A DNA stretch of 53,066 bases, taken from NCBI GenBank assembly GCA_023954855.1, contig JAGSGY010000034.1, forward strand, positions 1 through 53,066, given 5' to 3'. A model generated the notes under the pieces. It was not told the origin of the DNA, made no database searches, and saw only the letters and a program-made list of their open reading frames with translations. This DNA is from Pseudomonadota bacterium (GTDB taxonomy: Bacteria; Myxococcota_A; UBA796; GCA-2862545). This document shows, piece by piece, positions 11,507 to 20,150 of this stretch; the first letter of the stretch is position 1; the number at the start of each line of letters is the position of its first letter. A program made the translations under genes and the position numbers.

Positions 11507-12619
11507 CTAGGCCTTGGCCTCGCGGAGCATCGAGCGCTTGCCGACAGCGACGTCCAGCGTCTTCTTGAGACGGCGCCACACGCTCTGCTGAACATAGGGC
11601 AAACCGTGCTTCTCACAGATCGCCTTCACCTCGGGCTGAATCCGCTGGTACTGCCGCATCGGCAGGTCGGGAAACAGGTGGTGCTCGATCTGGTAGTTGA
11701 GCCAGCCGTGGAGAAAGTCGTTGAGGTCGCCGCCGGTTGGAAAGTTGGTCGAGCCCAACACCTGACGCCGATAGAACTCAGCCTTGTCGGCCATCGGCTC
11801 ATCGAAGGCGTACAGATCGTCGCCCGCATGGTTGGTGACCACGATCGCAAAAGTGTGCGCGTTGCTCATGACCTCCGCAAGGAGTGAGTTGGACCACACG
11901 CTGAACGCCGCCCACGGCCCGAGAGGCAGAAAGCCGGCGGGAATCGCGGCGAAGTGCACGACGCCGTAGGGCAACAGACACCGCTGCCAGAGTTCCCGCG
12001 TCGCGAACATCTGAAGCAAGGACCGCTTGCGCCAGGGCGTACCCGCCTTGCGCCCCTCTTCGACCAGCAGGGCCTGCAGCGTGTTCGGTGCGTAATAGGT
12101 CCACTTCCAGGTGCCGAAGAACAGCGCCATGATGCCGTAGCGCACCGACTGGGGCAGGTCCGAGTCGCGCAGCCAGTCGAGATTGGCTTCGACCAGATCG
12201 GGATCTGCCGTCTCGCCAAGCCGGTAGTGGTGAAGCAGGTCGTGCTCGTGGTGCCACGCCTCGGGATCGATCCAGTCGAGCCAGTCGACCATGCGACGCC
12301 AGCCCTTCGCGAAGCGCTTGCTCGTCTTGTTCGGCGGTACGCCAGGGACGCGGTCGTAGCCGCGATGCGAGGTGTGGTGACCGATCATCGTCCACCGCGT
12401 GACCCGGCCCTGTGAGATCAGCGCGGCGCTGAACAGATTTGGGCCAAGCCACGCCGTGCCGTAGCCGAGCCCAGAGCACAGTCGGCCCCAGCGCTCGATC
12501 TTGTCCCGGTGAGCGAGGTCTTCTTCGCCAAGCTCACTCTTGACCCTTGCTCGCAGGGCATCGAGGTCCGCAGCAAAGGCTTGAGCATCGAAGAACTGTG
12601 TAGATGAATGGGCGTTCAT
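11507..12619 (-). CDS. Front-end type membrane fatty-acid desaturase
   Basis: 370 residues. Di-iron desaturase with three His boxes: HHTSHRGYD (about 81-89), WHHEHDLLHHYRLGE (about 122-136, HxxxHH) and a third box NYQIEHHLFP. The Gln in place of the first His of box 3 (QxxHH) is characteristic of front-end (delta-5/delta-6) desaturases and related bacterial acyl-lipid or linoleoyl-CoA desaturases. The cytochrome b5 domain often fused to eukaryotic front-end enzymes is absent, so the electron donor must be separate. Hydrophobic helices lie between the boxes. A role in unsaturated or polyunsaturated membrane lipids is inferred. The start at 12619 has no strong ribosome-binding site. Confidence 0.9.
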   Translation of the reverse strand: MNAHSSTQFFDAQAFAADLDALRARVKSELGEEDLAHRDKIERWGRLCSGLGYGTAWLGPNLFSAALISQGRVTRWTMIGHHTSHRGYDRVPGVPPNKTSKRFAKGWRRMVDWLDWIDPEAWHHEHDLLHHYRLGETADPDLVEANLDWLRDSDLPQSVRYGIMALFFGTWKWTYYAPNTLQALLVEEGRKAGTPWRKRSLLQMFATRELWQRCLLPYGVVHFAAIPAGFLPLGPWAAFSVWSNSLLAEVMSNAHTFAIVVTNHAGDDLYAFDEPMADKAEFYRRQVLGSTNFPTGGDLNDFLHGWLNYQIEHHLFPDLPMRQYQRIQPEVKAICEKHGLPYVQQSVWRRLKKTLDVAVGKRSMLREAKA

Positions 12620-12708
12620 ACGCCGTTCATAAGGGCTGCCATCACGCCTTCAAGGGGGTGCGTCATCGTGACACAGACTCGATGCGGGACCGCCTCCGAC
12701 CTGTAGGC

Positions 12709-14181
12709 TTAAGGCTGAGCTGCGGGGAGCTCCATCGTGAAGGTCGCCCCCTCGCCGAGCGTGCTCTTCACCGTGATGTCGCCACCCATGAGCCGCGCCA
12801 GCTTGCGACTGACCGCAAGACCGAGGCCCGTGCCGCCGAACTGTCGTGTGGTCGACGAGTCGGCTTGGCTGAACTCCTGGAACAGACGTCCCATCTGCTC
12901 GTCGGTGAGGCCAATGCCGGTATCGCTCACCTCAAAGCGCAGACGCCCATCTTCGCGGCGCACCCGGAGCTCTGCGCTGCCGTCTTCGGTGAACTTGGCC
13001 GCATTACTCAACAGGTTGAGCAAGCACTGGCGGACGCGCGTGACATCCACCTCGACGACGGCAAGGGGCTCATCCATGTCGACGGAAAGCGCGTTTCGAT
13101 TCACCTCGAAGAGCGGCGCACAGGAGTCGACGACGTCGCCGATCAGCACCGACAGGTCCATCTCCTCGTAGAACAGCTCCATCTTCCCGGACTCGATCTT
13201 CGACAGGTCGAGGATGTCGTTGATCAGCCGGAGCAAGTGCCGTCCAGCACCCATAATGCGCTTCAGGTCCTCGACATAGGACTCGAAGTCGCCTTCGTCA
13301 CCCTCTTCGACGAGCATCTCGCTGTATCCGAGGATGGCATTGAGCGGCGTGCGCAGCTCATGGCTCATGTTCGCCAAGAACCTCGACTTCGCGGCGGATG
13401 CTTCGAGCGCTCGAAACTCTGCAGCCCGCGCAAGCGAACGCTCGGCATCGACCTCGTCGACCTGCCGGGCAATGCGGTCGGCCATCTCGGACATCACGGC
13501 GGTGAGCAAGGCCGCTTCGTCCCGGCGACTCTTGGCCTGATCGGGGGTGCTCAGTGCCGTGACGGGCGTGGTGCCATCCGCCACACCCTGGGCCTTCTCG
13601 GCGAGGCGGCGAAGGGGCGCCACAAACAGCGTTCCGAGGGCAAAGCTCGCCACAAAGCCAAGCACGAAGATCAGGATTGCGCCGAGGGCGGCCGTGGTGA
13701 GGTTTCGAGTCTTTTCGCGCTCGAATCGCTCCAGCGAAAAGCCGATCTCGAGCGTGCCCTTCGCGCTCTTACGGTCGATCGTCTGGGTCACAAACAGCCG
13801 GCTACCCTCAATTCGCACGGCGTCGACGGCTCCGAACGTCCGCTTCTGCTCGGTGAGGGAATCCGCCGGAGGCCACACCGCCACCGCGGTGCCATCTTCA
13901 CGGTACACAGTCGCGTCGATCGCTTCCGGGACCTGCTCGAGCCTCTCGAGCTCGTTGTTCAAGAAGCGCGCATCGTTGAAGGCCAGGCCGGTCGCACACG
14001 AGCTGCTCAGCAAGATGGCGACGCTGCGCGCACGATCCTCGAGGGCACGCTCTGCCAGCTCATCCATCCGAGCGGGCACCCAAGCAAGGAACGCGAGACT
14101 CGCCACCAAGAACACGACCGAGAAGGTCAACGTCAGCTTGAGGCGAAGTGGAAGGTCCAGCAGCAGCTTGGAGTTCGGCAC
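12709..14181 (-). CDS. HAMP sensor histidine kinase with periplasmic sensor
   Basis: 490 residues. TM1 (about 14-34), a periplasmic domain of about 130 residues (CHASE8-like, with [13 protein letters not shown]), TM2 (about 180-205), HAMP, a short helix, HisKA with [18 protein letters not shown], and HATPase_c with [20 protein letters not shown] and [12 protein letters not shown]. There is no receiver. The start is GTG at 14179-14181, with GGGAG 5 nt upstream. It is a lone gene between the desaturase and a LysR-linked small gene, and no response regulator is next to it. Confidence 0.9.
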   Translation of the reverse strand: MPNSKLLLDLPLRLKLTLTFSVVFLVASLAFLAWVPARMDELAERALEDRARSVAILLSSSCATGLAFNDARFLNNELERLEQVPEAIDATVYREDGTAVAVWPPADSLTEQKRTFGAVDAVRIEGSRLFVTQTIDRKSAKGTLEIGFSLERFEREKTRNLTTAALGAILIFVLGFVASFALGTLFVAPLRRLAEKAQGVADGTTPVTALSTPDQAKSRRDEAALLTAVMSEMADRIARQVDEVDAERSLARAAEFRALEASAAKSRFLANMSHELRTPLNAILGYSEMLVEEGDEGDFESYVEDLKRIMGAGRHLLRLINDILDLSKIESGKMELFYEEMDLSVLIGDVVDSCAPLFEVNRNALSVDMDEPLAVVEVDVTRVRQCLLNLLSNAAKFTEDGSAELRVRREDGRLRFEVSDTGIGLTDEQMGRLFQEFSQADSSTTRQFGGTGLGLAVSRKLARLMGGDITVKSTLGEGATFTMELPAAQP

Positions 14182-14357
14182 TCGTCTCCCAGGGTGTGCG
14201 CGTCCTCCACCCTAGGTCGGATCGGCTCTGAAACAAAGCCAGCATCCGCGAGTGCCCCACGCTCCCACGCTCAGCCTTGCACGACCCACAAGAGAGAGAC
14301 CTCCAACGCGAGCAGTTCGACAGAGCCGTTGGGACCACCCACGTTCGCCCCCGGGCG

Positions 14358-14567
14358 CTAGGCGAGGATCTCGTCGGGTCGCTGTCCGAACACACTCTCG
14401 ACCACCAAGTCTTCACTCTTGAACCAGCCGATTCGCCCCTGGTCATCGCAGACACAGACCCCTGCCCTTCGATTCCTCTTCACGCTGCCCTCATCCTTCA
14501 TCGCGAAGCCGGCCCCAAGAACCACGAAGCGCTCTCCCGTCTCAACATGCCGAACCACCGTAGCCAT
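14358..14567 (-). CDS. Small conserved-looking hypothetical protein downstream of LysR
   Basis: 69 residues, family not recognised. It begins MATVVRHVETGERFVVLGAG and contains a mix of beta-rich, charged sequence with CVCDDQGRIGWFKSEDLVV near the end. The shape suggests a small SH3-like barrel, but that is a guess. ATG at 14565-14567 is favoured because GGAGG lies about 9 nt upstream; the open frame continues further upstream but overlaps the LysR gene. It follows the LysR gene by only about 29 bp on the same strand, so the two are probably cotranscribed. Confidence 0.6.
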   Translation of the reverse strand: MATVVRHVETGERFVVLGAGFAMKDEGSVKRNRRAGVCVCDDQGRIGWFKSEDLVVESVFGQRPDEILA

Positions 14568-14596
14568 GAACTCAACCTCCGCAGGGAGGCTAAACA

Positions 14597-15457
14597 CTAG
14601 TCCAAGCCCCGCAAGTGGCGGAGGAAGAGCTCCGCGCCGCGCCCGAGCGGAAGGTCCGCACGCCGAACGATCTGCGGCTGATAGGTCCACAACGTCCGTC
14701 CGGGATCCGGAACGACGACCAGCCGCCCTCCATCGAGGTCATCGCGCACCAGATGCTCGGGCATCCAGCCAAAACCCACGCCTTCTAGGAGTGCCGTGCG
14801 CTTGGTGTGGAAGTCGCTCACCCAGGCCACATCCCTCGCGCCCGAGAACGAGGGCCTGTCCCGATCCGCACCGGGACGCGAGTCGCGAACCGAGAGCTCC
14901 AGCCCAGCGTGGAGAGAAGGCTCGTAGCTGGGAGATGCGACCAGCCGCAGCTCAAGGGGCGCCATGGGTTCGAGCGTGTACCCGCTGGTGTCCTCATCCG
15001 CGTCGAAGCCGATCACCAACATGAGCTGCGCGTCGTCGCTCTGAAATCGATGCACGACCCCTTCCTTGTACTCGACATCGAGACGAAGCTGCGTCGGTAC
15101 ATCGGGGTCGGCAAAGTCCTGAAGACCGCGAAGCACAGGGCCGAGCGGCAGCGCGCCGTCCACCACCACGTGCAGCTCTGATTCCCAGCCCGACCGCATC
15201 TGGTCAGTGAGCCGGTCGAGACGGTCCGAAGCCTCGAGCATCACCCGCGCTTCGCTCAACAGACGCCTGCCCTTCGCTGTGAACACGGCGGTCCGGGCTC
15301 TCCGGTCGAACACGGCAAAGCCCACGGAGACCTCGACCTTGCGGATGGCGTAGCTCACCGCCGAAGGCACGCGATGAAGGGACGCAGCCGCCCTGGCGAA
15401 GGTACCGAGTCGATCGATGGCATCGAGAACACGAATCTGGTCAAGAGTGAGCGCCAT
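14597..15457 (-). CDS. LysR-family transcriptional regulator
   Basis: 286 residues, typical for the family. The N-terminal winged helix-turn-helix reads ALTLDQIRVLDAIDRLGTFA, then AAASLHRVPSAVSYAIRKVE and LFDRR-like VFDRRARTAVFTAKGRRLL. The rest is a periplasmic-binding-protein-like effector domain. I chose ATG 15455-15457, which gives the standard LysR N-terminus; a longer start at 15529 would add 24 unrelated residues. It is divergent from a lipoprotein gene across 86 bp, the usual arrangement for an autoregulated LysR controlling its neighbour, and is followed by a small gene. Confidence 0.9.
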   Translation of the reverse strand: MALTLDQIRVLDAIDRLGTFARAAASLHRVPSAVSYAIRKVEVSVGFAVFDRRARTAVFTAKGRRLLSEARVMLEASDRLDRLTDQMRSGWESELHVVVDGALPLGPVLRGLQDFADPDVPTQLRLDVEYKEGVVHRFQSDDAQLMLVIGFDADEDTSGYTLEPMAPLELRLVASPSYEPSLHAGLELSVRDSRPGADRDRPSFSGARDVAWVSDFHTKRTALLEGVGFGWMPEHLVRDDLDGGRLVVVPDPGRTLWTYQPQIVRRADLPLGRGAELFLRHLRGLD

Positions 15458-15460
15458 TGA

Positions 15461-15475
15461 TTCAAGTTCCTTGAA
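15461..15475. promoter_or_regulatory. Palindrome TTCAAG-N3-CTTGAA at the LysR 5' end
   Basis: Perfect 6-bp inverted repeat with a 3-bp spacer in the AT-richer gap between the LysR gene and the divergent lipoprotein gene. A third TTCAA half-site (in TTCTTCAAATAG) lies about 12 bp further out. It overlaps the probable ribosome-binding site of LysR, so it could be an autoregulatory operator. LysR sites usually follow T-N11-A, which this does not match well, so the call is tentative. Confidence 0.35.
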
Positions 15476-15543
15476 TAGTTTCTTCAAATAGTATCGCTTT
15501 TTCTGCTCCGAAAGTCCCGGTAAAACCACTCATCGGAGAGTCC

Positions 15544-16440
15544 ATGCGCCCCATCCTGCTCGTCGCCGTCGCCTTGTTCACACTCGCCTGCCAGCAGGAC
15601 ATCACCGTCGTCGACCTCGACGATGGCGTGGGCGGCCCGACCGACGACCCCACCGACCCCGTGGTGACCGACGACCCGACCGAGCCCACCGACCCGGTCA
15701 CCGATCCAATGGACGACCCGCCGCCGGGCGATGACTGCGACCACACCTCGGACCTGATCTACGTCATCGACCGCGGCGAAGAGGCGATCTACACCTTCGA
15801 TCCCGGCACCCAACAGTTCGCTTTTGTCGGCGACCTCGACTGCGGCAGCTTCGAGGGAAGCCCTGCCTCAATGGCCATCGGACGCGATGGCAACGCCTAC
15901 GTCCGCTACTCCTCGAACAGCTTGTTCGCCGTCGACCTCGACACGATGGCCTGCTCTGCCACCGACTACGGCACGAGCTTCGGCAGCTTCGGCATGGGCT
16001 ACGCCACCCAGAACGACGAGACCTGGCGCGACGACCTGTACGTGGCGAACGCCGGCTCACTGGCTCGCGTGAATCTTCAGTCCTACGCCCTCGAAAACGT
16101 CGGCTCGCTACCCTCCCAGTCGGAGCTGACTGGCAACGCCGCGGGTGAGCTGTGGGCCTTCTTGCCGCTCGAGAGCCCGGCATTGTTGGTACGCCTCGAC
16201 AAAACAAATGCCGAAGTGGTGCAGAGCCACAGTCTGCCTGCTTTCAGCCTTGTCGACCTCGACACCTTTGCCTTCGCGAACTGGGGTGGCGAATTCTTCT
16301 TGTTCGTGCGCTACTACGGCATGGGCAACAGCACCGACATCTACAAGGTCAGCCGAAGCGGACAGATGAGCCGAGTGGCCTCCGATACCGGCATGGACGT
16401 GGTGGGCGCCGGTGTCTCGACATGTGCACCCACTGAATGA
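15544..16440 (+). CDS. Lipoprotein with Asp/Pro linker and beta-propeller-like domain
   Basis: 298 residues. Type II signal peptide MRPILLVAVALFTLAC, with Cys16 the likely lipidated residue, then a linker rich in Asp, Pro and Thr (TDDPTDPVVTDDPTEPTDP) that should span the envelope. The rest (from about 75) has repeating short blocks such as DLIYVIDRGEEAIYTFDPGT, ASMAIGRDGNAYVRYSS and NLFAVDLDT-like strands, resembling blades of a YncE/NHL-type beta-propeller. No enzyme motif is seen. It is divergent from LysR and overlaps the next small gene by ATGA. Confidence 0.8.
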   Translation: MRPILLVAVALFTLACQQDITVVDLDDGVGGPTDDPTDPVVTDDPTEPTDPVTDPMDDPPPGDDCDHTSDLIYVIDRGEEAIYTFDPGTQQFAFVGDLDCGSFEGSPASMAIGRDGNAYVRYSSNSLFAVDLDTMACSATDYGTSFGSFGMGYATQNDETWRDDLYVANAGSLARVNLQSYALENVGSLPSQSELTGNAAGELWAFLPLESPALLVRLDKTNAEVVQSHSLPAFSLVDLDTFAFANWGGEFFLFVRYYGMGNSTDIYKVSRSGQMSRVASDTGMDVVGAGVSTCAPTE

Positions 16441-16628
16441 GCCGGTTCACCGCCCTCTGGCAGAAGATCACCGGCCGCAGCCCCGACCTGCAGCCGCAAC
16501 AAGACGAGCTGAAGACCGAGGCCGATGACAAGCCGACGACCTTTACCGAGGCATTCGGCTTCGGAGATACGTCCGAGCCCGCCCAGCGCCGCTCCGTACG
16601 GCCTCCACATCGGCCTGGCCACGAGTAG
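16437..16628 (+). CDS. Small hypothetical protein
   Basis: 63 residues, not recognised. It is polar with an amphipathic start (MSRFTALWQKITGRSPDLQP) and an Arg/Pro/His-rich end. The only support is translational coupling: its ATG overlaps the stop of the lipoprotein gene as ATGA. It ends just before the convergent gene. Confidence 0.4.
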   Translation: MSRFTALWQKITGRSPDLQPQQDELKTEADDKPTTFTEAFGFGDTSEPAQRRSVRPPHRPGHE

Positions 16629-16634
16629 TTCTGC

Positions 16635-17765
16635 CTACAGCGGCCCGGCAGGAAGCTGTAGCGCGAGCAACGACGCCACTTGATCCGGCGCATACGGAGG
16701 GCGCAGCAAGACCGGGGTCTGTTGACGGCTGCGGAACACGTCGACGATGAAGTCCATGCGCTCGGTCAGGTCAGCCCAATCCGCCGCCGCGGTGCCGTCG
16801 AGCGTGCCGGGGCTCTGGTCGACAATCGCCTCGACCATGAGTGCCGCCGGGCTGACGAGCTCACGCAGATCGGCGGGGAACACTGTCGTGCGGGCGTCGA
16901 GGTCACGTCCAAGCGGCAACGACTGATGCGGCAAGTCGAAGGTCATCACATGGCGCGTCAAGCGGCGTCGGACCCGCACGGTCACCACCTCGACCAAGGG
17001 GGAGAGCAGCTTTGCGACCGCGCGCTCCGCCATCGCTTCGAGCCAGCCGTCATCGCTGTCGTCATCGAGTGCGTCGAGAACCCGTATGACCGTGTCGACG
17101 GGCGCGGACAGGGCGGCCTCGATCTGCGCCTGAATGCGAATCTGCTCGTGCAGACCAATGAGCGCATTGAAGGCGTAGATCCGCTCCGCCCTGGCCTTTC
17201 CGGACAGATCACGTGCCGCGAGCAGATGCGTGAAGCCCTCGTGCAAGAAGGCCTGGCCCCCCACACTGGCGTGTCCCGGCCGAAGTTGTTCCGCGAAGAC
17301 CGCGAAGTCTCGGTCGCCATCCAACACTTCATTCATCTCGAGAAAGAGCGGCCCGAGCTCGGCCCAGATGCGCTGATTCCCCAACGCGAGCTGAGCCGCC
17401 ACGTCCCCGGTAATGGCCTGCACCAGGTCCCGAGGTGCGTGATGCAAGCGTGGCCGCAGCATCGACGGAAGGCGGTCGGTGACCCGGTCGATGCCGTCGG
17501 CCAGTCCATCGACCAAGTCATCGACGATGGCGGGAAGCCCCTCCTCGCGAATGAAGCGGCCGGCAGTCTGGCTCGCCCACACGCCAAAGGCGGGCCACGG
17601 AACATTGTCTTCGCCCAACCTCGCCGTCAGTCCGAGGGCGAGCTGGTGGTAGCCCCACGTGATCTGGAGGTTGCGAAGCACCGGGTCGGGCTGTTCGGCG
17701 ATCTGAATCGCCAGTGCACGGTCGAGACTCGCCAAGGTCAACTCCCCCCCAACAGACGACGCCAT
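16635..17765 (-). CDS. Hypothetical alpha-helical protein
   Basis: 376 residues, family not recognised. It is soluble and almost entirely alpha-helical by composition. Blocks include ITWGYHQLALGLTARLGED, NVPWPAFGVWASQTAGRFIR, a Leu/Arg-rich middle, and a C-terminal RPPYAPDQVASLLALQLPAG. There is no signal peptide or membrane segment. The pattern of W and H in the N-terminal helix, together with the FxWA segment, could suggest a ferritin-like or DinB-like bundle, but no metal motif is clear. The start overlaps the stop of the upstream membrane-protein gene by 28 bp, so the two likely act together. Confidence 0.7.
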   Translation of the reverse strand: MASSVGGELTLASLDRALAIQIAEQPDPVLRNLQITWGYHQLALGLTARLGEDNVPWPAFGVWASQTAGRFIREEGLPAIVDDLVDGLADGIDRVTDRLPSMLRPRLHHAPRDLVQAITGDVAAQLALGNQRIWAELGPLFLEMNEVLDGDRDFAVFAEQLRPGHASVGGQAFLHEGFTHLLAARDLSGKARAERIYAFNALIGLHEQIRIQAQIEAALSAPVDTVIRVLDALDDDSDDGWLEAMAERAVAKLLSPLVEVVTVRVRRRLTRHVMTFDLPHQSLPLGRDLDARTTVFPADLRELVSPAALMVEAIVDQSPGTLDGTAAADWADLTERMDFIVDVFRSRQQTPVLLRPPYAPDQVASLLALQLPAGPL

Positions 17766-19129
17766 AGCGGCTTCGGCTTGTCCAACTCGAGCGACTCCCG
17801 ACCGATGGCCTGAAGCTCGGCCGGCGAGATCTCGCGCTGCTGCGCGCCCACGAGAAGCCCCACTTCGGCGACAACGCCCGGCATCAGCCAGTCGAGGGCG
17901 ATCGCCGCAAGGCCCACCACACCCATGGCGGTCTCTCCGTCGGGGGTCACCGCGAAGCCCACCAACAGGGGCAAGGCGAGCACAATGAGCACGATGCGAA
18001 TGGCGAAGCGGCCATGCTCTCTCGCCTCTTCACCGCGGGCAATCTCGACAAAGCGCGCCAACCCGACCAGCAGACCCTTCCGCTCGTCGACCTGAACAGG
18101 CCATCGTTCCGCGGCGCGCTCCCAGTGCTCGGACACCGCAGCCTCGAGATCGTCCACGTCTCTCGAGTCATAGGTGTCGCCGAAGACCACCGATCCGAGT
18201 CCACCGCCGACCACGGTCTCGATGATCGTGTCGCTGAACAGGCTCTGAAGCACCACACGAGGCTTCTTGGGCCCATCGCGCATCGACAGGTGGGCGGCAA
18301 GCGTCCCCTCGGCGACCAAGGTGGTGACATCGTAGACTTGGACCCGGCCAAACCGTCCCCGACGCCGAACCTGGGCCTGTTCGGCTGGCTCGAAGCCCAG
18401 GTCCTCGAGTCGTCGAGCGAGACTCGGCTCAGCCCGGCGCTTCTGCTTCGCGCCTTGCTCATCGCTCGCCAACGCCCGCAATCCTTCTCGATCGAGAAGC
18501 CCCCTCGGAACCAACACCCGTCCAAGACTGAGCCCGGGCGCGATGCCGAGCTGGTACTCGGCCCATCCCAGAAAAGGCACAACCACGATTCCGAGCACGA
18601 CGCCGACCGTGAAAGCCCATCCACTGACCGGACTCATGGCTACGCCGACGCCCAGCAACACGATGGAGCTGATCGAGAGCGCGACCACGCCGACAAGTGC
18701 CGCCGCAGGCCCGCGGCTCTGCAGCCGATCGCGATAGGGGCCGAGTCCAGCGTGCAGGTCTCGATCGTCGAGCGAGAGGAGCTTCTCCCCTTCGACATGC
18801 TCCTGATGCGCAGCCCACAGCGCCGAGACCGACTCGTTCGCCCCCGCGTGGTCAATTCCCGGCCCCAACGCCGTGCGCGGCGCCACCACCTCTCCCGTCT
18901 CGAGGAGCTGTCCGTCCTCGGCAACCGACCAAAAGCGCAACCTCACCGGCCCCTGCGCCGCCAGCTCAACGACGGTGTGCCGACCATCACAGAGGTAGAG
19001 CAACGGCCCCGTCGCGGTGTCGAAGCGAGCCGTCGCTGTCGGCTTGAAGCCAAGGCGATCCAACTCCCGCACGGGCGCCTGGGGAAGCGAGCGCTGTGCG
19101 GCTCCGACATCCATTCGCTCCTGACTCAT
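17738..19129 (-). CDS. Membrane protein made of two similar halves
   Basis: About 463 residues, family not recognised. Each half carries a soluble alpha/beta segment followed by a pair of transmembrane helices. The first begins ELDRLGFKPTATARFDTATG and the second RLEDLGFEPAEQAQVRRRG. The membrane pairs lie around ALVGVVALSISSIVLLGVGV and IRIVLIVLALPLLVGFAV. The middle has VVFGDTYDSRDVDDLEAAVS. I suggest an internal duplication. The start is uncertain: MSQERMDVG at 19127-19129 is used here, and in-frame ATGs at 19177 and 19189 are possible. It is divergent from the acyltransferase-like gene and coupled to the hypothetical gene downstream. Confidence 0.7.
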   Translation of the reverse strand: MSQERMDVGAAQRSLPQAPVRELDRLGFKPTATARFDTATGPLLYLCDGRHTVVELAAQGPVRLRFWSVAEDGQLLETGEVVAPRTALGPGIDHAGANESVSALWAAHQEHVEGEKLLSLDDRDLHAGLGPYRDRLQSRGPAAALVGVVALSISSIVLLGVGVAMSPVSGWAFTVGVVLGIVVVPFLGWAEYQLGIAPGLSLGRVLVPRGLLDREGLRALASDEQGAKQKRRAEPSLARRLEDLGFEPAEQAQVRRRGRFGRVQVYDVTTLVAEGTLAAHLSMRDGPKKPRVVLQSLFSDTIIETVVGGGLGSVVFGDTYDSRDVDDLEAAVSEHWERAAERWPVQVDERKGLLVGLARFVEIARGEEAREHGRFAIRIVLIVLALPLLVGFAVTPDGETAMGVVGLAAIALDWLMPGVVAEVGLLVGAQQREISPAELQAIGRESLELDKPKPLWRRLLGGS

Positions 19130-19211
19130 CTGGACCCCGCTGACCCGGTGTGCCACACCGCCCATCCACGCGGCCATCCGCGCTAGCATGGAGCCTAGTC
19201 TAGGAGGCAGC

Positions 19212-20150
19212 GTGCCGTTTACTGCATGGCTTGGAATCGGACTGCTGGTGCTTCTGTTCTTTGCGGCAGAGGCAAAGACCTCGCGCCCAGACGGCACCCT
19301 GATCAAGGTGCACCCGTACCGCCGCATGCTCGGCGTAATCATGCCGGGGCGGAACGAGGCGGTGGTCTACTTCGACGATGTCGTCGATGTACACGAACTC
19401 GAGCGCTACATCGAGGCCGCTCACCCCGCATTCGGGGCGCACATCACCCACTGCGTGATCGCAGCCTCGTCGATCGGCATGGCCGAGAATCCGGCGATGA
19501 ACCGCTTCATGAGCAACGGTAGGCTCTATGCGCGCAAGGGCCGCTGGATGAGCTTCTCGATGAAGCGTCAGAAGATGAACAAGAAGGCCAAGCTCGCCGC
19601 GGTGAAGATGGAGGTCACCGATGACATGAGCTTCCGCGATTTCTGCGACAAGGTGAACGAGCGCATCAACTTCCAGCGCTCGGGCAAGAAGACCAAGGAC
19701 GACAAGGAGTTCAGCCTGCTCGCGCTGCTTCCGGGCTGGGTGCTGAACGTCGCCATCAGCTTCCTAAAGTGGGCCGACCGCCACAACTTGCTGCCCGACG
19801 TCTACATCCGCGGCGATGGCATGTTCACCTCGCTGTTCGTCGCCAACCTAGGCAGCCTGAAGATGGGGCCCGGCTACCACCACCTGTTCGAGTGGGGCAC
19901 CTGCCCGCTGTTCATGATGGTGGGCCAGGTCGAAGAGCGTGTCGTCGTCCGCGATGGCAAGCCCACCGTTCGCCGCGTGCTGCCACTGCGCTTCAGCTAC
20001 GACGAACGCATCGACGACGGCCTGACCGCCCGCTTCGGCATCGACGCGTTCCGTCGGGTTCTCGAGAACCCCTTTGAGGAACTCGGCTGTCTCGCCGAAG
20101 ATGGCTCCGATATCTGCCTACTCGGCCCCCACCGGGAGAAGGGAGAATGA
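19212..20150 (+). CDS. 2-oxoacid dehydrogenase E2/CAT-fold acyltransferase-like protein, catalytic His replaced
   Basis: 312 residues. A hydrophobic N-terminal anchor (WLGIGLLVLLFFAAEA) is followed by a domain resembling the catalytic part of 2-oxoacid dehydrogenase E2 and chloramphenicol acetyltransferases. Similar blocks are VKMEVTDDMSFRDFCDKVNE, FTSLFVANLGSLKMGPGYHH, and near the end LPLRFSYDERIDDGLTARFG. In active enzymes the last block reads DHRxxDG or HHxxxDG. Here the catalytic His position is Glu265, while Asp269-Gly270 remain. It lacks lipoyl and E1-binding domains. GTG 19212 is chosen because AGGAGG lies 4 nt upstream; an ATG at 19188 has no such site. It overlaps the DUF3604 gene by ATGA. 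Confidence 0.78.
   Translation: MPFTAWLGIGLLVLLFFAAEAKTSRPDGTLIKVHPYRRMLGVIMPGRNEAVVYFDDVVDVHELERYIEAAHPAFGAHITHCVIAASSIGMAENPAMNRFMSNGRLYARKGRWMSFSMKRQKMNKKAKLAAVKMEVTDDMSFRDFCDKVNERINFQRSGKKTKDDKEFSLLALLPGWVLNVAISFLKWADRHNLLPDVYIRGDGMFTSLFVANLGSLKMGPGYHHLFEWGTCPLFMMVGQVEERVVVRDGKPTVRRVLPLRFSYDERIDDGLTARFGIDAFRRVLENPFEELGCLAEDGSDICLLGPHREKGE

Noticed and set aside
12604-14361. 585-codon plus-strand open frame
   Set aside because: It is antisense to the HAMP histidine kinase, which has clear HisKA and HATPase motifs on the other strand; the plus frame shows no domain.
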